Shown one piece after another: positions 1 to 9,300 of a DNA stretch of 64,000 nucleotides. Both the position numbers and the translations under genes were made by a program. Positions within the stretch are counted from its first letter, which is position 1; every line of letters begins with the position of its first letter. Source of the stretch: Nitrospinaceae bacterium (GTDB taxonomy: Bacteria; Nitrospinota; Nitrospinia; Nitrospinales; VA-1). The DNA is taken from NCBI GenBank assembly GCA_029261655.1, contig JAJDAY010000015.1, positions 58,836 to 122,835 of the forward strand, read 5' to 3'. The notes beneath the pieces are model-generated. The model was not told the DNA's origin, searched no databases, and saw nothing but the letters and a program-made list of their open reading frames with translations.

Positions 1-239
1 CAAACTTAACTGCACAAAAAATAAGGCTTTACAATATAAACGCCGACCATTGCAACCCCAAATTTACGCTTTTTCATACAGTTTGACAATAAATTATAAC
101 TTTTTGATCCACGCTTCCGCCTCCCAGGGAGACACAGGAAATGGGTCGAAATTTTCATTTGGAGAGCGCAACTTGCCCCATGGAAATCCCATTTTCGAGA
201 TTCAAAATTTTTTACTTTTTATTTTGCTAAGGAGAGAAC
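1..239. other. AT-rich non-coding stretch at window start
   Basis: No convincing gene is seen here. It is AT-rich and lies downstream of the minus-strand TPR gene that ends at 240. A short plus-strand reading frame (50-295) has no recognisable domain and runs into the 3' end of that gene, so it was not accepted. Confidence 0.5.
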
Positions 240-989
240 CTACAGCTTTTTTGGGGGAAGTGAACCGGAAGGTGAAGATTTGCTTTTTCTTTTAAGCAAC
301 ACGAGAATTTTTGTGATGTGGTCGTACCCCCTCTGATCCTTGATGGCTATAAAAATCTCCTGGGCAACCGCAAAATTCTTCATGGCCTGATCGAGGTTGT
401 TTCTATCCCAATGATACCGACCGATGGCTTCATAGACGGTTGCCAGTTCCCGGTTCGGTTTGGCGTCTTTAATAATAATTCCCGCCTTTCGGTACCATTC
501 GCCCGCCAATTCAAAACGCTTTTGATCGCTGTAAAGCCCCCCGATCTCTTGCAGACACCTCCCCTCGCCAACGGCATCCAGATTCTTACGGTGATAACTC
601 ACAGCCGTCAGGTAACTGGATTCCGCATCCTGAATCTTATGGGCGAACTGATATAATTCTCCCAGCGATTCGTAGGTCTTTGCGACCCGGTGAAAATCTT
701 TTCGCGTTTCGTAAATGGAGATGGCCTGACGGTAGTTTTCCGCGCCTTTATCAAAATCGTGGAAAAAATAATTTTCAGACGCCTGCTGGATGAACCGTTC
801 GGCCTCATCTTTCGCGTCGATCGGCGGTTTATAAAAATTGCTATTTTCATCCGCGACACCGTTGGGGGCAAAAACGGAATGGCTCTCTTTCGGATCATTG
901 TATTGATTGATCCCGATCGATACGCCCACAAGCAGGGCGAGAGAACCTATCAGGACAGCTTTTCTTTTATTTTGGAAAAAATTCCGCAT
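240..989 (-). CDS. Membrane-anchored TPR-repeat protein
   Basis: The protein starts with a short basic segment followed by one hydrophobic helix (about residues 10-28, AVLIGSLALLVGVSIG), then a tail of tetratricopeptide-like helical pairs (for example AENYRQAISIYE, AKTYESLGELYQ, AGEWYRKAGIII, ATVYEAIGRYHW). This is the layout of an inner-membrane-anchored protein with a TPR domain facing the periplasm or cytoplasm. I chose the ATG at 989 because the reading frame upstream of it shows no conserved features and a purine-rich GGGAAGG sits about 10 bases before this ATG. TPR domains mediate protein-protein contacts; the partner is unknown. No operon partner is evident; the next minus-strand gene lies about 170 bases upstream. 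Confidence 0.75.
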   Translation of the reverse strand: MRNFFQNKRKAVLIGSLALLVGVSIGINQYNDPKESHSVFAPNGVADENSNFYKPPIDAKDEAERFIQQASENYFFHDFDKGAENYRQAISIYETRKDFHRVAKTYESLGELYQFAHKIQDAESSYLTAVSYHRKNLDAVGEGRCLQEIGGLYSDQKRFELAGEWYRKAGIIIKDAKPNRELATVYEAIGRYHWDRNNLDQAMKNFAVAQEIFIAIKDQRGYDHITKILVLLKRKSKSSPSGSLPPKKL

Positions 990-1158
990 GGGAAAACGGC
1001 CTTCCCGGCACACAGGATTCAGAATGCATCGTAAAATATAATATGATCCTGCGCGGACAAACGCGACCCTATTATATTTATCTGGAAAACCATTATACAT
1101 AACAGGAATCGTTCCAAAGACCTGAAACGTGGTTCATCGCGAACTTTCAGACAGGCCC

Positions 1159-2169
1159 TTAAAAATGCTCAACGCGAAGGCCTCGTTGGACAAATCGAAA
1201 ATCCAGCACCTGACCGCCCTGCTTTCTCAATTCCTCCTGCACCCGATCCTTACCGGCCTTTTTCACGACAAAAGCCACGCATCCTCCCCCGCCCGCGCCA
1301 CAGACCTTCGCCGCCAACGCCCCTTTCTGCATTGCTGAACGAATGAGGCCGTCCATCTCAGGGGTGCTGATTCCAGGGGCCAGGGCTTTTCGCGCTTTCC
1401 ATTCCTCAAAAAACACAGGCGCTATCTTATCCAGAGCCTGACTGCAAAGCACGTTTTCCATGTCTCTTGCGACCTGTTGAATTTTTTTCAGATGGCCAAT
1501 GGTTTTTTTGTCCCCATCGATCGTCTTTTTCGTCACTTCCCAGTTATTGATTCCCGACTGTCGGGGCTTGCCGGTGTAGCAAAGGACGAACCGGCGGGTC
1601 AGATCTTCGAGGTTCAGAGAAATTCGTTTGAAATCAACGCCTGACAACCCCGGTTTCACCGCCAACAGGCCGCCATACATCGCGGGGAAATAATCCTGCC
1701 AACCCGCGGGCACTGAAATGATCTGGGTTTCAATATTTCGGGCAATTTCAAGCATTTTGTTTTTGCGGATACGGCCAAGGACGGCCGATCTCGATGTGAA
1801 GGCGTTGAGAGCGCCGTGGAGGGCTATATTCAAAGCAGAGGAACCGCCGATCCCCGATCCGGGCGGGGCCTGGCACTGGGTGGTCAATTTCATGCCCTTT
1901 TTGGGAGCATAATATTTCACCGTCTTCAAAATCAAATTGAGGGGGTGGTTTTCAGGGAAAGCGGCCAAGGAAGAAAAATCCGCACTGAGGTTCAAGTCCT
2001 TGGAGTGGATGATAACGCGCTTGTCAGACCTGGGTGTGAGCTCAACCGTTGCGTAAAGATTGATACCCGCGTTCAGTGTCGGGGGATTACCAAAGAATAA
2101 GTGCAAGGGCCAGATATCCAAAGTGCCCCCGGCAAGATCAATTCGCGTGGGAGCTGAACTTCTTATCAT
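1159..2169 (-). CDS. GHMP-family sugar kinase
   Basis: The protein is a GHMP-superfamily kinase of about 336 residues. The N-terminus carries the substrate-side motif APTRIDLAGGTLD (residues 6-18), residues 102-112 form the ATP-binding glycine/serine loop (PPGSGIGGSSA), and the C-terminal third has the third GHMP motif KVCGAGGGGCVAF. Family members phosphorylate small metabolites such as galactose, mevalonate, homoserine or heptose-7-phosphate. The N-terminal PTRIDLAGG pattern resembles the sugar-kinase branch (heptose or fucose kinase-like), but the substrate cannot be read from sequence. It stands alone on the minus strand between the TPR gene and mlaC. Confidence 0.85.
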   Translation of the reverse strand: MIRSSAPTRIDLAGGTLDIWPLHLFFGNPPTLNAGINLYATVELTPRSDKRVIIHSKDLNLSADFSSLAAFPENHPLNLILKTVKYYAPKKGMKLTTQCQAPPGSGIGGSSALNIALHGALNAFTSRSAVLGRIRKNKMLEIARNIETQIISVPAGWQDYFPAMYGGLLAVKPGLSGVDFKRISLNLEDLTRRFVLCYTGKPRQSGINNWEVTKKTIDGDKKTIGHLKKIQQVARDMENVLCSQALDKIAPVFFEEWKARKALAPGISTPEMDGLIRSAMQKGALAAKVCGAGGGGCVAFVVKKAGKDRVQEELRKQGGQVLDFRFVQRGLRVEHF

Positions 2170-2239
2170 GGGTTTTTATCTGGGAGCGGGGAGAAAAGCA
2201 GGGAACCTCAACTCGCGAAGGTTCCTGATTCAGCACTTA

Positions 2240-2878
2240 TTACAGATTTTCTGACTTGGCGTTTCCGTTGGAGGCTTCGATTTCCTCTATTTTGGCAGAT
2301 AATTTTTGCACCAAAGCATCGAAGGACTCTTTACGAATAATCTTTGCGAACTGGGAATTGTAATTACGGATCATACTCACCCCCGCAATCAAAAAGTCGT
2401 ACACCTTCCACTCACCTTCATCCAGAATCATTTTATAATCGACTTCAATGGTGCCGTCCCTGCGAACGATTTCCGTTTTCACCAATGCATATTTTCCTTT
2501 GACAATTTCACCTACATAATTGATTTTTTCATCGCTGTAGGATTCAATTTTGCTGGCGTAAGAATTTTCCAAAAGCTTCTTGAACAACGCTTCAAAATCC
2601 TTTCGTTCCTTCGGAGTCCTGTTGTTCCAGTCCCTCGCCAGAGAACGCATGACCATCTGATGATAGTTGAACCTTTTGCCAATCGCCTCGCGGAGCTTTT
2701 CCCGACGCATCTTTTCCTGGGATTTGAGTTTTTCGTCGGTCACGATTTCGATGACTTCATCAATAGTGGCCTTCAAACCGCTGGTAATTTCAGAAGCAAA
2801 TACAGATGGAGAGCAAAACAAACACATCATAACGAAACTGATTACTGTGAATCCAACCTTTAGTCGCTCTTTCGCCAT
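2240..2878 (-). CDS. mlaC: MlaC/Ttg2D-type phospholipid transport protein
   Basis: A 212-residue exported protein with an N-terminal signal peptide (hydrophobic VGFTVISFVMMCLFCSPSVFA, cut probably after Ala) followed by the MlaC/Ttg2 fold. Typical features are the repeated helices ending in RFNYHQMVMRSLARDWN, the TPKERKDFEALFKKLLENSY segment, and the beta-sheet stretch with YKMILDEGEWKVYDFLIAGVSMI. MlaC is the periplasmic lipid shuttle of the Mla pathway that returns phospholipids from the outer to the inner membrane. The usual partners (mlaE, mlaF, mlaD) are not nearby. An AAGGAAAG ribosome-binding site precedes the ATG on the minus strand. Confidence 0.87.
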   Translation of the reverse strand: MAKERLKVGFTVISFVMMCLFCSPSVFASEITSGLKATIDEVIEIVTDEKLKSQEKMRREKLREAIGKRFNYHQMVMRSLARDWNNRTPKERKDFEALFKKLLENSYASKIESYSDEKINYVGEIVKGKYALVKTEIVRRDGTIEVDYKMILDEGEWKVYDFLIAGVSMIRNYNSQFAKIIRKESFDALVQKLSAKIEEIEASNGNAKSENL

Positions 2879-3342
2879 GGATGCTTTCCTTATAAAAATT
2901 TATTACAAAATAAAAAAATACAGCAATACTTTATCAAATATTTTAACTTGAATCAATCCTTCAAATTAACAACAAACCCAATCGCAATCACCACTCACCC
3001 AAGATTTACAGAGTCATGTGAGTCCTTCCAAAAAACGAACCTTTTTTATCCATACAATATTTCCACCCGGCAAAATTTCAGCAACAAAAAGAAAACTTTT
3101 TGCCCAGGGTTATCCTGCTTATTCTTTTTAAATGAAACCAAAAAGCCTTTCACTAAAAAATGAAATAAACTGCCATAAAACCTTGTCTGGAGAACCCCTT
3201 GTTTTGTCGTCAAAGCGTCAAAAACCTTTCGTTTTTTTTCTCCTGCGAAATATCAATTAAAATGGCCTCCCTCACGTTAAACCGCGATAAAAAAACCCCT
3301 TTGCCCTGACGACCTTCCCGGGAAAAAAATTAGCAGGTTTTA
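2879..3342. other. AT-rich divergent intergenic region
   Basis: About 530 bases separate mlaC (minus) from the lipoprotein gene at 3410 (plus). It is AT-rich with several A and T tracts and should carry both promoters. A small plus-strand frame (2948-3163) has no recognisable content and no ribosome-binding site, and was not accepted. Apart from the promoter candidate at 3343-3370 I see no structured element. Confidence 0.5.
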
Positions 3343-3370
3343 TTGGCAAAAACAGCCTGAAATGTAATAT
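3343..3370 (+). promoter_or_regulatory. Sigma70-like promoter for the lipoprotein pair
   Basis: TTGGCA at 3343-3348 and TAATAT at 3365-3370 are separated by 16 bases, close to the sigma70 consensus. The predicted transcription start is about 30 bases before the ATG at 3410. Judged by eye only. Confidence 0.45.
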
Positions 3371-3409
3371 ACTGGTTGTACTTCAAATAGTTACAGGTAC
3401 CCCCTTGCT

Positions 3410-4345
3410 ATGGTTTTTTCCCGCAAACAAGTGTTCTCAGCCCTGATCTTTTGTCTTTTTCTTGTGAGTTGCAGTCCGCCAAAAGTACAGATGAGTAAAT
3501 TCATGACAAACAAGACCGCCTCTCCGCGATCCGTGGCTATTTTACCTTTCACTCTGGATGAAAGTATTAAAGAAACAGAATTACCTCATATTATTTTTCG
3601 TGAAGTTTTTTATAATAATTTCAGTTATCTGGGCTACAACGACATGGCCCTCGATGAAGTCGATCAAAAACTTCACCACGCGGGTGTGCAGATAGAAAAC
3701 GCCTCTAAATTGCGTTACCGGGAACTCCAGGAAATCCTCGGGGTCGATGCCGTGATTTTGGGCCACATTCTGGAGGCCAACAACTTCACCGGCGGCCTGC
3801 ACGCGGAGACCCTGCTACATGCCAAAATTGAAATGTTAGACCTTAAAACGGGGAACTCCCTGTGGGAAGTGGACCACACAGAGATGTCTTATGCAGGCAT
3901 TGCCAGCCCCACCATCGTGGATATCATTCAAGAGCAGGTAGAAAATGCCAAAGTCAATCAGGCGTATCACAAGAGCGCTGAAATGTTTTCCCAGAGGGTC
4001 ATTTCCCAGATTCCCGACCCGGCGGGAGGAAGGTTGGGAGAGGCTCAACTGCCAACCATCTCCAGCATAGAAACCAATATTCACCCCAATCAAAAACTGA
4101 AACCCGCCGACAAAATTTATGTTAGCATGCGCGGACAACCCAAATTAAACGCCACCTTCGATATAGGAAGCTGGAAAACCAGCATCCCCATGAAAGAAGT
4201 TTCACCGGGCCTTTACACAGGGTCTTATGTGATCAAAAATGGGGACACCGTTTTGAATGCCTTTATCATTGGCACTTTGAAAAACACGAAGGGACTCGCC
4301 AGTAAAAAATATTTCAAAACCGCTCTGGCGACCACGGAAAGGTAG
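3410..4345 (+). CDS. DUF799/GNA1162-like outer-membrane lipoprotein
   Basis: A 311-residue lipoprotein: signal sequence with the lipobox LVSC (Cys21), then a domain resembling DUF799/GNA1162 lipoproteins. Key features are SPRSVAILPF at the start of the mature domain, LGVDAVILGHI in the middle and MLDLKTGNSLWEVDH near residue 150, the usual order in that family. The family is thought to lie in or under the outer membrane; its function is not established. It is followed after 5 bases by a second lipoprotein with the same domain, so the two are probably co-transcribed and arose by duplication. The C-terminal 100 residues look like an extra beta-rich domain (for example MKEVSPGLYTGSYVI). Confidence 0.75.
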   Translation: MVFSRKQVFSALIFCLFLVSCSPPKVQMSKFMTNKTASPRSVAILPFTLDESIKETELPHIIFREVFYNNFSYLGYNDMALDEVDQKLHHAGVQIENASKLRYRELQEILGVDAVILGHILEANNFTGGLHAETLLHAKIEMLDLKTGNSLWEVDHTEMSYAGIASPTIVDIIQEQVENAKVNQAYHKSAEMFSQRVISQIPDPAGGRLGEAQLPTISSIETNIHPNQKLKPADKIYVSMRGQPKLNATFDIGSWKTSIPMKEVSPGLYTGSYVIKNGDTVLNAFIIGTLKNTKGLASKKYFKTALATTER

Positions 4346-4350
4346 ATTAC

Positions 4351-5595
4351 ATGGCCCGCAGTCATTTTCAAAAAACTGCCAACCCTATTCAAAAGAAGTT
4401 CAGCCGACGGCAACCTGCAGGCGGCATCTCAAAAGGGTTCCCGTTGATTCTGGTGATTTTTTGGTTGAGCCTCACCGCCTGTTCCACCAATCTGCAAACC
4501 AGGGTGTCTGGAAACCTCGATCAATTGTCTCAAAAACAAACGATCGCCATATTACCTGTAGAATTTGCAGGAAAATCGCACCGCCAGACTGCCAATATGT
4601 TTAGGCAAAACCTTTTCTCCAATCTCAAAAACCTGGAATTTAGCCTGCTGGAGCCTTATCTGGTCGATGGATTGCTCAAAAAAAACAACCTGACTGATCC
4701 GGAAAAATTTGCGCAGATAAACCCCATGCATTTAGGGGAAGTATTGGGCGTCGATGCGGTTCTCATCAGCCGGATCAACAATGTACAACGGTCCTACCTG
4801 ATCCTGCATTCCTCGATTGAGCTCAGCGTATCGTTGCAAATGGTAGATACCCGAACAGGAGAAATCCTCTGGCGGGCCGAACAAACCGAATCCGATTTTC
4901 AGGGTCTTGGAAAAATTCCCACAGGAATAACAGCCGCCGTCCTCGCTCCCATCTATTTTGTGACCAATAAACTCAACCTGAACCGGCTCACCTCAAAAAC
5001 AGTCGATAAACTGACCGAAATTTTAAAACATCCTTTTGACGCCACTCCAGAAGAAACCTTTGACGAACCGGTGATCACTGCCGCTGCAAGCCGCGATATC
5101 GATCGATTGAAAAATGTAGAGCAGATGAAGGCCCGGTGGACTGAAAAAAACCCGGAAAAACCCGACGATTCCAAGGCGGCTCGTCTGGCCTCCCTGAACC
5201 TGTTTCCGATTCCTCCCGTGACCATTTCCGCAGGGTATCGTCCAGCAAAGAAAGACCCGCTCAAAAGCCAGCAACCCGAATTAGAAAAAGCTGTCGTGGC
5301 GAAAAGCCAGGTCCTCCCATCCAAACCCCTGAAACTGGCGACCGAGCCGCCTATTTTTTACACCATTCAGGTCGGAGCCTATAAAACCAGGGTCTTTGCC
5401 GAAAAAATGATCCTGGCTCTCGCAGACAAGGGATACAATGCCTTCCTGGCGCTGATTCCAACCAAGGATAAAGCCCCTTTGTACCGGGTTCGGGTCGAAA
5501 AATTTGAAGACAAAAACGAAGCCCGTCAACTCGCCCAAAAGCTGAAAAATACGGAAAACCTCGAAAACTTCATCATCGCCCAAAACCCAGGGTGA
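4351..5595 (+). CDS. DUF799-like lipoprotein with C-terminal SPOR domain
   Basis: A 414-residue lipoprotein whose hydrophobic stretch ends in the lipobox LTAC. The mature part repeats the pattern of the upstream gene (QTIAILPVEF, LGVDAVLISRI, MVDTRTGEILWRAEQ), then passes through a basic, proline-rich linker and ends in a SPOR-type domain of about 75 residues (YTIQVGAYKTRVFAEKM to the end). SPOR domains bind denuded peptidoglycan glycan strands, often at division sites, so this protein may tie the outer-membrane lipoprotein to the cell wall. The long N-terminal extension before the lipobox leaves the exact start uncertain. Its stop codon abuts the stop of the convergent aminotransferase gene. 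Confidence 0.75.
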   Translation: MARSHFQKTANPIQKKFSRRQPAGGISKGFPLILVIFWLSLTACSTNLQTRVSGNLDQLSQKQTIAILPVEFAGKSHRQTANMFRQNLFSNLKNLEFSLLEPYLVDGLLKKNNLTDPEKFAQINPMHLGEVLGVDAVLISRINNVQRSYLILHSSIELSVSLQMVDTRTGEILWRAEQTESDFQGLGKIPTGITAAVLAPIYFVTNKLNLNRLTSKTVDKLTEILKHPFDATPEETFDEPVITAAASRDIDRLKNVEQMKARWTEKNPEKPDDSKAARLASLNLFPIPPVTISAGYRPAKKDPLKSQQPELEKAVVAKSQVLPSKPLKLATEPPIFYTIQVGAYKTRVFAEKMILALADKGYNAFLALIPTKDKAPLYRVRVEKFEDKNEARQLAQKLKNTENLENFIIAQNPG

Positions 5596-6732
5596 TCAGG
5601 AACCCGCCCTGAATCTGTCCAAAAGTTCAAAGAACCGCTCGATCTCGTTTTCGCTATTATACAAATGCGGAGAGAGACGAGCCATTCCGTCCCGTACGGT
5701 GAGTGACACCTGATTTTCAGCCATAAAGCCCGGCAGGACTTTAAGATTGATATTCCCGGTAAATGATATTATCCCCGACCTCTCTTCAGGAATCACGGAA
5801 TTCAATACCTTAAAATTTCTCTGTTCGAGTTCACTGATAATTTTGTCGCCCAGACGCATGATCCGCTTCTCGATTTTATCCACCCCGACTTCATGAAACA
5901 ACGACAACGCCGCGCCAAAAGCCTGGATGCTCATGGTATTGAAACTCCCCTCCTCAAACCGCGCCGCAGTGGGGCGCAAGGTAAAATCATAGCTCATAAA
6001 ATCAAATGGGTTGACCATGCTGTTCCATCCGACCACAGCAGGACGAATTTTTTCCATCGCGTCCGACGAAATATAAAACCCGCCAAGTCCTTCGACGCTC
6101 AGCAACCACTTATGCCCATCGGCTGCCAGAAAGTCGATGTGATCGCGCTTAACATCCATCGGTAAAACGCCAAGACTCTGAATGGCGTCCACACAAAACA
6201 AAATTCCTTCCTCCTTGCAAAAAGCGCCTATCCGGTTGAGATCGGTTCTAAACCCGCTATTGCATTCCACCGAACTGACAGAAACCACCCGCGTCCTGTT
6301 ATCCACACAGGCAGTCAAATCGTCAAACAGAACCCGTCCACCGACAGCATGAACAAACCGGGTCTCCACCCCCAACCGCTTGAGATTCCACCAGGGGTAG
6401 ACATTGGCCGGAAACTCGATGTCGGGGATCACCACGTTGTCGCCCGGCTTCCAGTCAATGCCGTTGGCCACGATGGAAATTCCCTCAGACGTGTTTTTAA
6501 CAAACGCCACTTCATCAGGACTGGCATTGATCAATTTGGCAAAACTGGCGCGCACGGACTCCACTTTGCCCATCCAGTCGGCATAATGGGCGGTTCCGAA
6601 TGCGCTCGTGTCCTCAACGAAAGCCTTCACCGCTTCCCTGACGCGCTTGGGAAGGGGCGATACCTTGGCGTGGTCAAAAAAAATCCGGTTTTCAATAACC
6701 GGAAATTCCTGGCGGATTTTTTCTGGGGTCAA
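5596..6732 (-). CDS. Class V aminotransferase (cysteine-desulfurase-like)
   Basis: A 378-residue PLP enzyme of aminotransferase class V. The N-terminal RIFFDHAKVSPLP matches the start of the family, VDAIQSLGVLPMDV carries the cofactor-contacting Asp and Gln, and ADGHKWLL contains the Schiff-base lysine (Lys208). The family includes cysteine desulfurases, isopenicillin N epimerase-like enzymes and kynureninase relatives. I do not see the mobile catalytic cysteine loop of classical IscS/NifS, so a desulfurase assignment is not supported and the substrate is open. It is transcribed in the same direction as dinB directly upstream, 23 bases away. Confidence 0.85.
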   Translation of the reverse strand: MTPEKIRQEFPVIENRIFFDHAKVSPLPKRVREAVKAFVEDTSAFGTAHYADWMGKVESVRASFAKLINASPDEVAFVKNTSEGISIVANGIDWKPGDNVVIPDIEFPANVYPWWNLKRLGVETRFVHAVGGRVLFDDLTACVDNRTRVVSVSSVECNSGFRTDLNRIGAFCKEEGILFCVDAIQSLGVLPMDVKRDHIDFLAADGHKWLLSVEGLGGFYISSDAMEKIRPAVVGWNSMVNPFDFMSYDFTLRPTAARFEEGSFNTMSIQAFGAALSLFHEVGVDKIEKRIMRLGDKIISELEQRNFKVLNSVIPEERSGIISFTGNINLKVLPGFMAENQVSLTVRDGMARLSPHLYNSENEIERFFELLDRFRAGS

Positions 6733-6755
6733 AGATTCGATGGTTAAAATTTACT

Positions 6756-7943
6756 TCACTCCTTATGCACGCTGGTCCCACGGAGTATGGAGCGAAAGCC
6801 GTATTTGCTTCTTATCCGGTCGATGCCCTGATAAAGGTTATCCCGCTGTTCGTGGCTGGTTTGTTCAAACAAATCGGTTTGCACCGAAGATTCGCGCGTG
6901 AGAGAAGATAGAGAAATGCCGACCAGACGCACGGGTGTTTTTCTCGTGAACCGTTTTCTGAACAAATTCACGGCAATATTAAAAATGACATGATCCTCGG
7001 AGGTGGGCTCTTTTAAAGTGTGGGACCGGGTCACGGTTTTAAAATCCGCGGTGCGCAGTTTCAAGGTCACCGTGCGGACAAAAAGATCGGAGGCTCTCAG
7101 TTGCGTCGCCGCCTTCTCCACCAGATAACTGAGCGTGGACTCCAAAAACCGGGCGTCCTGGGAGTCCGTCTCCAGCGTGGTCTCGCGGCTGATCGACCGG
7201 CTGTCTTCCTCATGTCCCGAAACCGGACTGGTACAAATGCCACGGGATTTCAAATAAAGCCAGTTCCCCGATTTCCCGTAAACCTCTTCCAACAGTTCTT
7301 TAGGAAGAGCTACCAGATCGCCAACGGTTTTGACCCCCATGCGTTTGAAACGCTCGAAACTTTTCGGACCCACGCCCGGAATGCGGCCCACCGGAAGCGG
7401 CTCCAGAAACTTTTTTTCTTTTCCCGGAGCGATCCATAGAATGCCCCTGGGTTTGACAAACGCCGAGGCGACCTTGGCCAGCAACTTGTTGGACGCGATG
7501 CCGATCGAAGCGTTGATCCCCACTTCCTTTTTGATCTCGTTTCTGATTCTCTCCGCCGTCTCAAGAACCGGGCCGTGAAGTTTCTGGCATCCGGTCAAAT
7601 CCACATAGGCTTCGTCCAGAGACATCTTTTCTACTAACGGCGAATACTTTTCCAGTACTTTGAAAACACGGCGGGAAAAATCACCATACACCCCATGCGA
7701 CCCGCGTAAAAAAATCGCGTGCGGACACAGCCTCCTGGCTTTGGCAAGCGGCATCGCCGAATGAATGCCGTAACGACGCGCCGCATAAGATGCCGCCGCG
7801 ACCACCCCCCGGCCATCGGGGTCGCCACCCACAATCACCGGCTTGCCCACAAGCGATGGGTCCCGTACCTCTTCTACGGACACAAAAAACGCGTCCATAT
7901 CGACATGCAATATCTCTCTCAAGAGAACTCCTCCGTTGACCAT
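6756..7943 (-). CDS. dinB: DNA polymerase IV (Y-family)
   Basis: A 395-residue Y-family translesion polymerase. The palm motif HVDMDAFFVSVE (Asp15) and the second catalytic motif SLDEAYVD near residue 110 supply the metal-binding carboxylates. RYGIHSAMPLAKARRLCP and the helix-hairpin-helix segment GRIPGVGPKSFERFKRMGV follow in the usual order, then the little-finger domain (RSISRETTLETD to the end). DinB copies past DNA lesions and is commonly part of the SOS response; I did not find a clear LexA box by eye. The start is somewhat uncertain because the conserved region begins at about residue 11. It lies in a minus-strand run with the aminotransferase and the two unrecognised genes upstream. 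Confidence 0.93.
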   Translation of the reverse strand: MVNGGVLLREILHVDMDAFFVSVEEVRDPSLVGKPVIVGGDPDGRGVVAAASYAARRYGIHSAMPLAKARRLCPHAIFLRGSHGVYGDFSRRVFKVLEKYSPLVEKMSLDEAYVDLTGCQKLHGPVLETAERIRNEIKKEVGINASIGIASNKLLAKVASAFVKPRGILWIAPGKEKKFLEPLPVGRIPGVGPKSFERFKRMGVKTVGDLVALPKELLEEVYGKSGNWLYLKSRGICTSPVSGHEEDSRSISRETTLETDSQDARFLESTLSYLVEKAATQLRASDLFVRTVTLKLRTADFKTVTRSHTLKEPTSEDHVIFNIAVNLFRKRFTRKTPVRLVGISLSSLTRESSVQTDLFEQTSHEQRDNLYQGIDRIRSKYGFRSILRGTSVHKE

Positions 7944-7958
7944 CTGATAGACTATTTC

Positions 7959-8843
7959 CTATTCCGCCTGGGCGAGTGTGCCCAAAGGCATCTCGGTCTT
8001 TTTAGAAAATTCAAAACTGTTTTGGTATTCCCGGTCGATGAACGAAATTTTTTCACCGTTCGAGCTGTCGGCTACCTCCTCATACAGTTTACTGAACGTA
8101 TCCACTTTTTGAATATTTGAGAGCAGGGTCAGATCATCCGTTTTGACCGGGTCCCGTCTCAGCATGGCCAGTGTCGTTGGATGCAGATGAAACGTGGACG
8201 CGATCGTTTCCAGAGCTTTGATAGGCTCGACCCCGTCGGCCATCAATTCTTTTATTTCGTCTTCGATTTTCCGGTTGCGCCCCATGAGAGCGGCGTGGGA
8301 AAAGTCGGGTTGCGACAAAATCATAAAATCGAGATGCGGCCAATAGTTGTTGATGAAATCGTCGAAGCTGACAGCGTTGCTGGCACTCAAATGAATGTCG
8401 CGGGCCTGGTTGGCGTCTTGCTTTAGCAGACCGTTATAAATTTCCACGATGTTGTGCACCGCGTCATAGAGAACGGCCAGATGATAGGAGTTGACCGTCT
8501 CCTCGGTACGAAATGAATCCATCGCCTTGACCATGGTGACCAGGGCAAAATGCATGTCTTCCATTTTAAGAAACGCCGACGACCACGGAAAGCGGGTTTT
8601 ATACCAATGCGGAATATCAGCGGGGTATTCCTTGCGCGAGGAGTCCGGCGGCGGCTGACAGTCGTTGTCCTGATACTCCAGAATATCGTCCAGTTCCTTA
8701 TAGGCCAGATCCAGCCCGGCCCGGACGATGGTGTAAGGAAAGAGTTTGCGCTGGTATTCCATGTAGGCTTTTAACTTAGGGTCCTCGCCTTCACGGGAAT
8801 GTTTGTGCTCTCTATTGGAAATATCTTTGGCAAAAATCAACAT
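7959..8843 (-). CDS. Unrecognised conserved-looking protein, mostly helical
   Basis: I do not recognise this 294-residue protein. It has no signal peptide, no membrane segment and no known motif. It is predicted helical with acidic stretches, and the centre contains a Trp/Phe-rich segment (IPHWYKTRFPWSSAFLKMED). It is a real gene by its length, its codon pattern and its position: it is 15 bases upstream of dinB and 13 bases downstream of another unknown gene, all on the minus strand, so they probably form one transcript. No function is claimed. Confidence 0.65.
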   Translation of the reverse strand: MLIFAKDISNREHKHSREGEDPKLKAYMEYQRKLFPYTIVRAGLDLAYKELDDILEYQDNDCQPPPDSSRKEYPADIPHWYKTRFPWSSAFLKMEDMHFALVTMVKAMDSFRTEETVNSYHLAVLYDAVHNIVEIYNGLLKQDANQARDIHLSASNAVSFDDFINNYWPHLDFMILSQPDFSHAALMGRNRKIEDEIKELMADGVEPIKALETIASTFHLHPTTLAMLRRDPVKTDDLTLLSNIQKVDTFSKLYEEVADSSNGEKISFIDREYQNSFEFSKKTEMPLGTLAQAE

Positions 8844-8856
8844 GGTCTAATTTCAA

Positions 8857-9300
8857 TTACCTGGTTTCAGGGGGAATCGGATTGAACTGTTGCGAAACCA
8901 GTTTGATCAGGTTCGCTTTTTCTTCGGGAGACATATTATCCACTTTTTTCTGAATTTCCTCTTTTTGCTCCGGGGTCATATTTTCCATATGCTCTCTTGC
9001 GGCTTTCATCAGGTCGCTTTCAGGCCCTCCCTTTAAACCGGAAAGATCCATCGGGTCTTCCGCCGGTTTTTCCTTTTGGCGGTTGAGGGTTTCGGGCGAC
9101 CTGAACTCAATGAAGTCCCCCTCAATTTTTCCAAAAATTTCTTCCGTTTCCAGGTTTTTCAAAACAGTTGTCAGGGAAGTGTCATGCGACTTGCAACTCT
9201 GATAAACCGGTTTGAACGGAAGCCGGACGATTTTTTCGGGAAAACCGTTTTTACTGATGGAATGTTTGATGCTGACTTCTACGGCGTTCGTTTCTGACAT
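8857..9300 (-). CDS. Unrecognised small protein with acidic helical tail
   Basis: A 147-residue protein I do not recognise. The N-terminal half looks beta-rich (AVEVSIKHSISK, EEIFGKIEGDFIEF); the C-terminal half holds two helical repeats of related sequence (MTPEQKEEIQKKV and MSPEEKANLIKLV). No signal peptide or transmembrane segment is visible. It is the first gene of the minus-strand run that leads through the unknown 294-residue gene to dinB. Its upstream region is shared with the divergent nadE. Confidence 0.6.
   Translation of the reverse strand: MSETNAVEVSIKHSISKNGFPEKIVRLPFKPVYQSCKSHDTSLTTVLKNLETEEIFGKIEGDFIEFRSPETLNRQKEKPAEDPMDLSGLKGGPESDLMKAAREHMENMTPEQKEEIQKKVDNMSPEEKANLIKLVSQQFNPIPPETR

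Noticed and set aside
50..295. Short plus-strand frame at the window start
   Set aside because: No recognisable content, no ribosome-binding site, and it overlaps the end of the TPR gene.
2306..2863. Plus-strand open frame of 185 residues opposite mlaC
   Set aside because: mlaC on the minus strand has a signal peptide and family motifs; the opposite frame has none.
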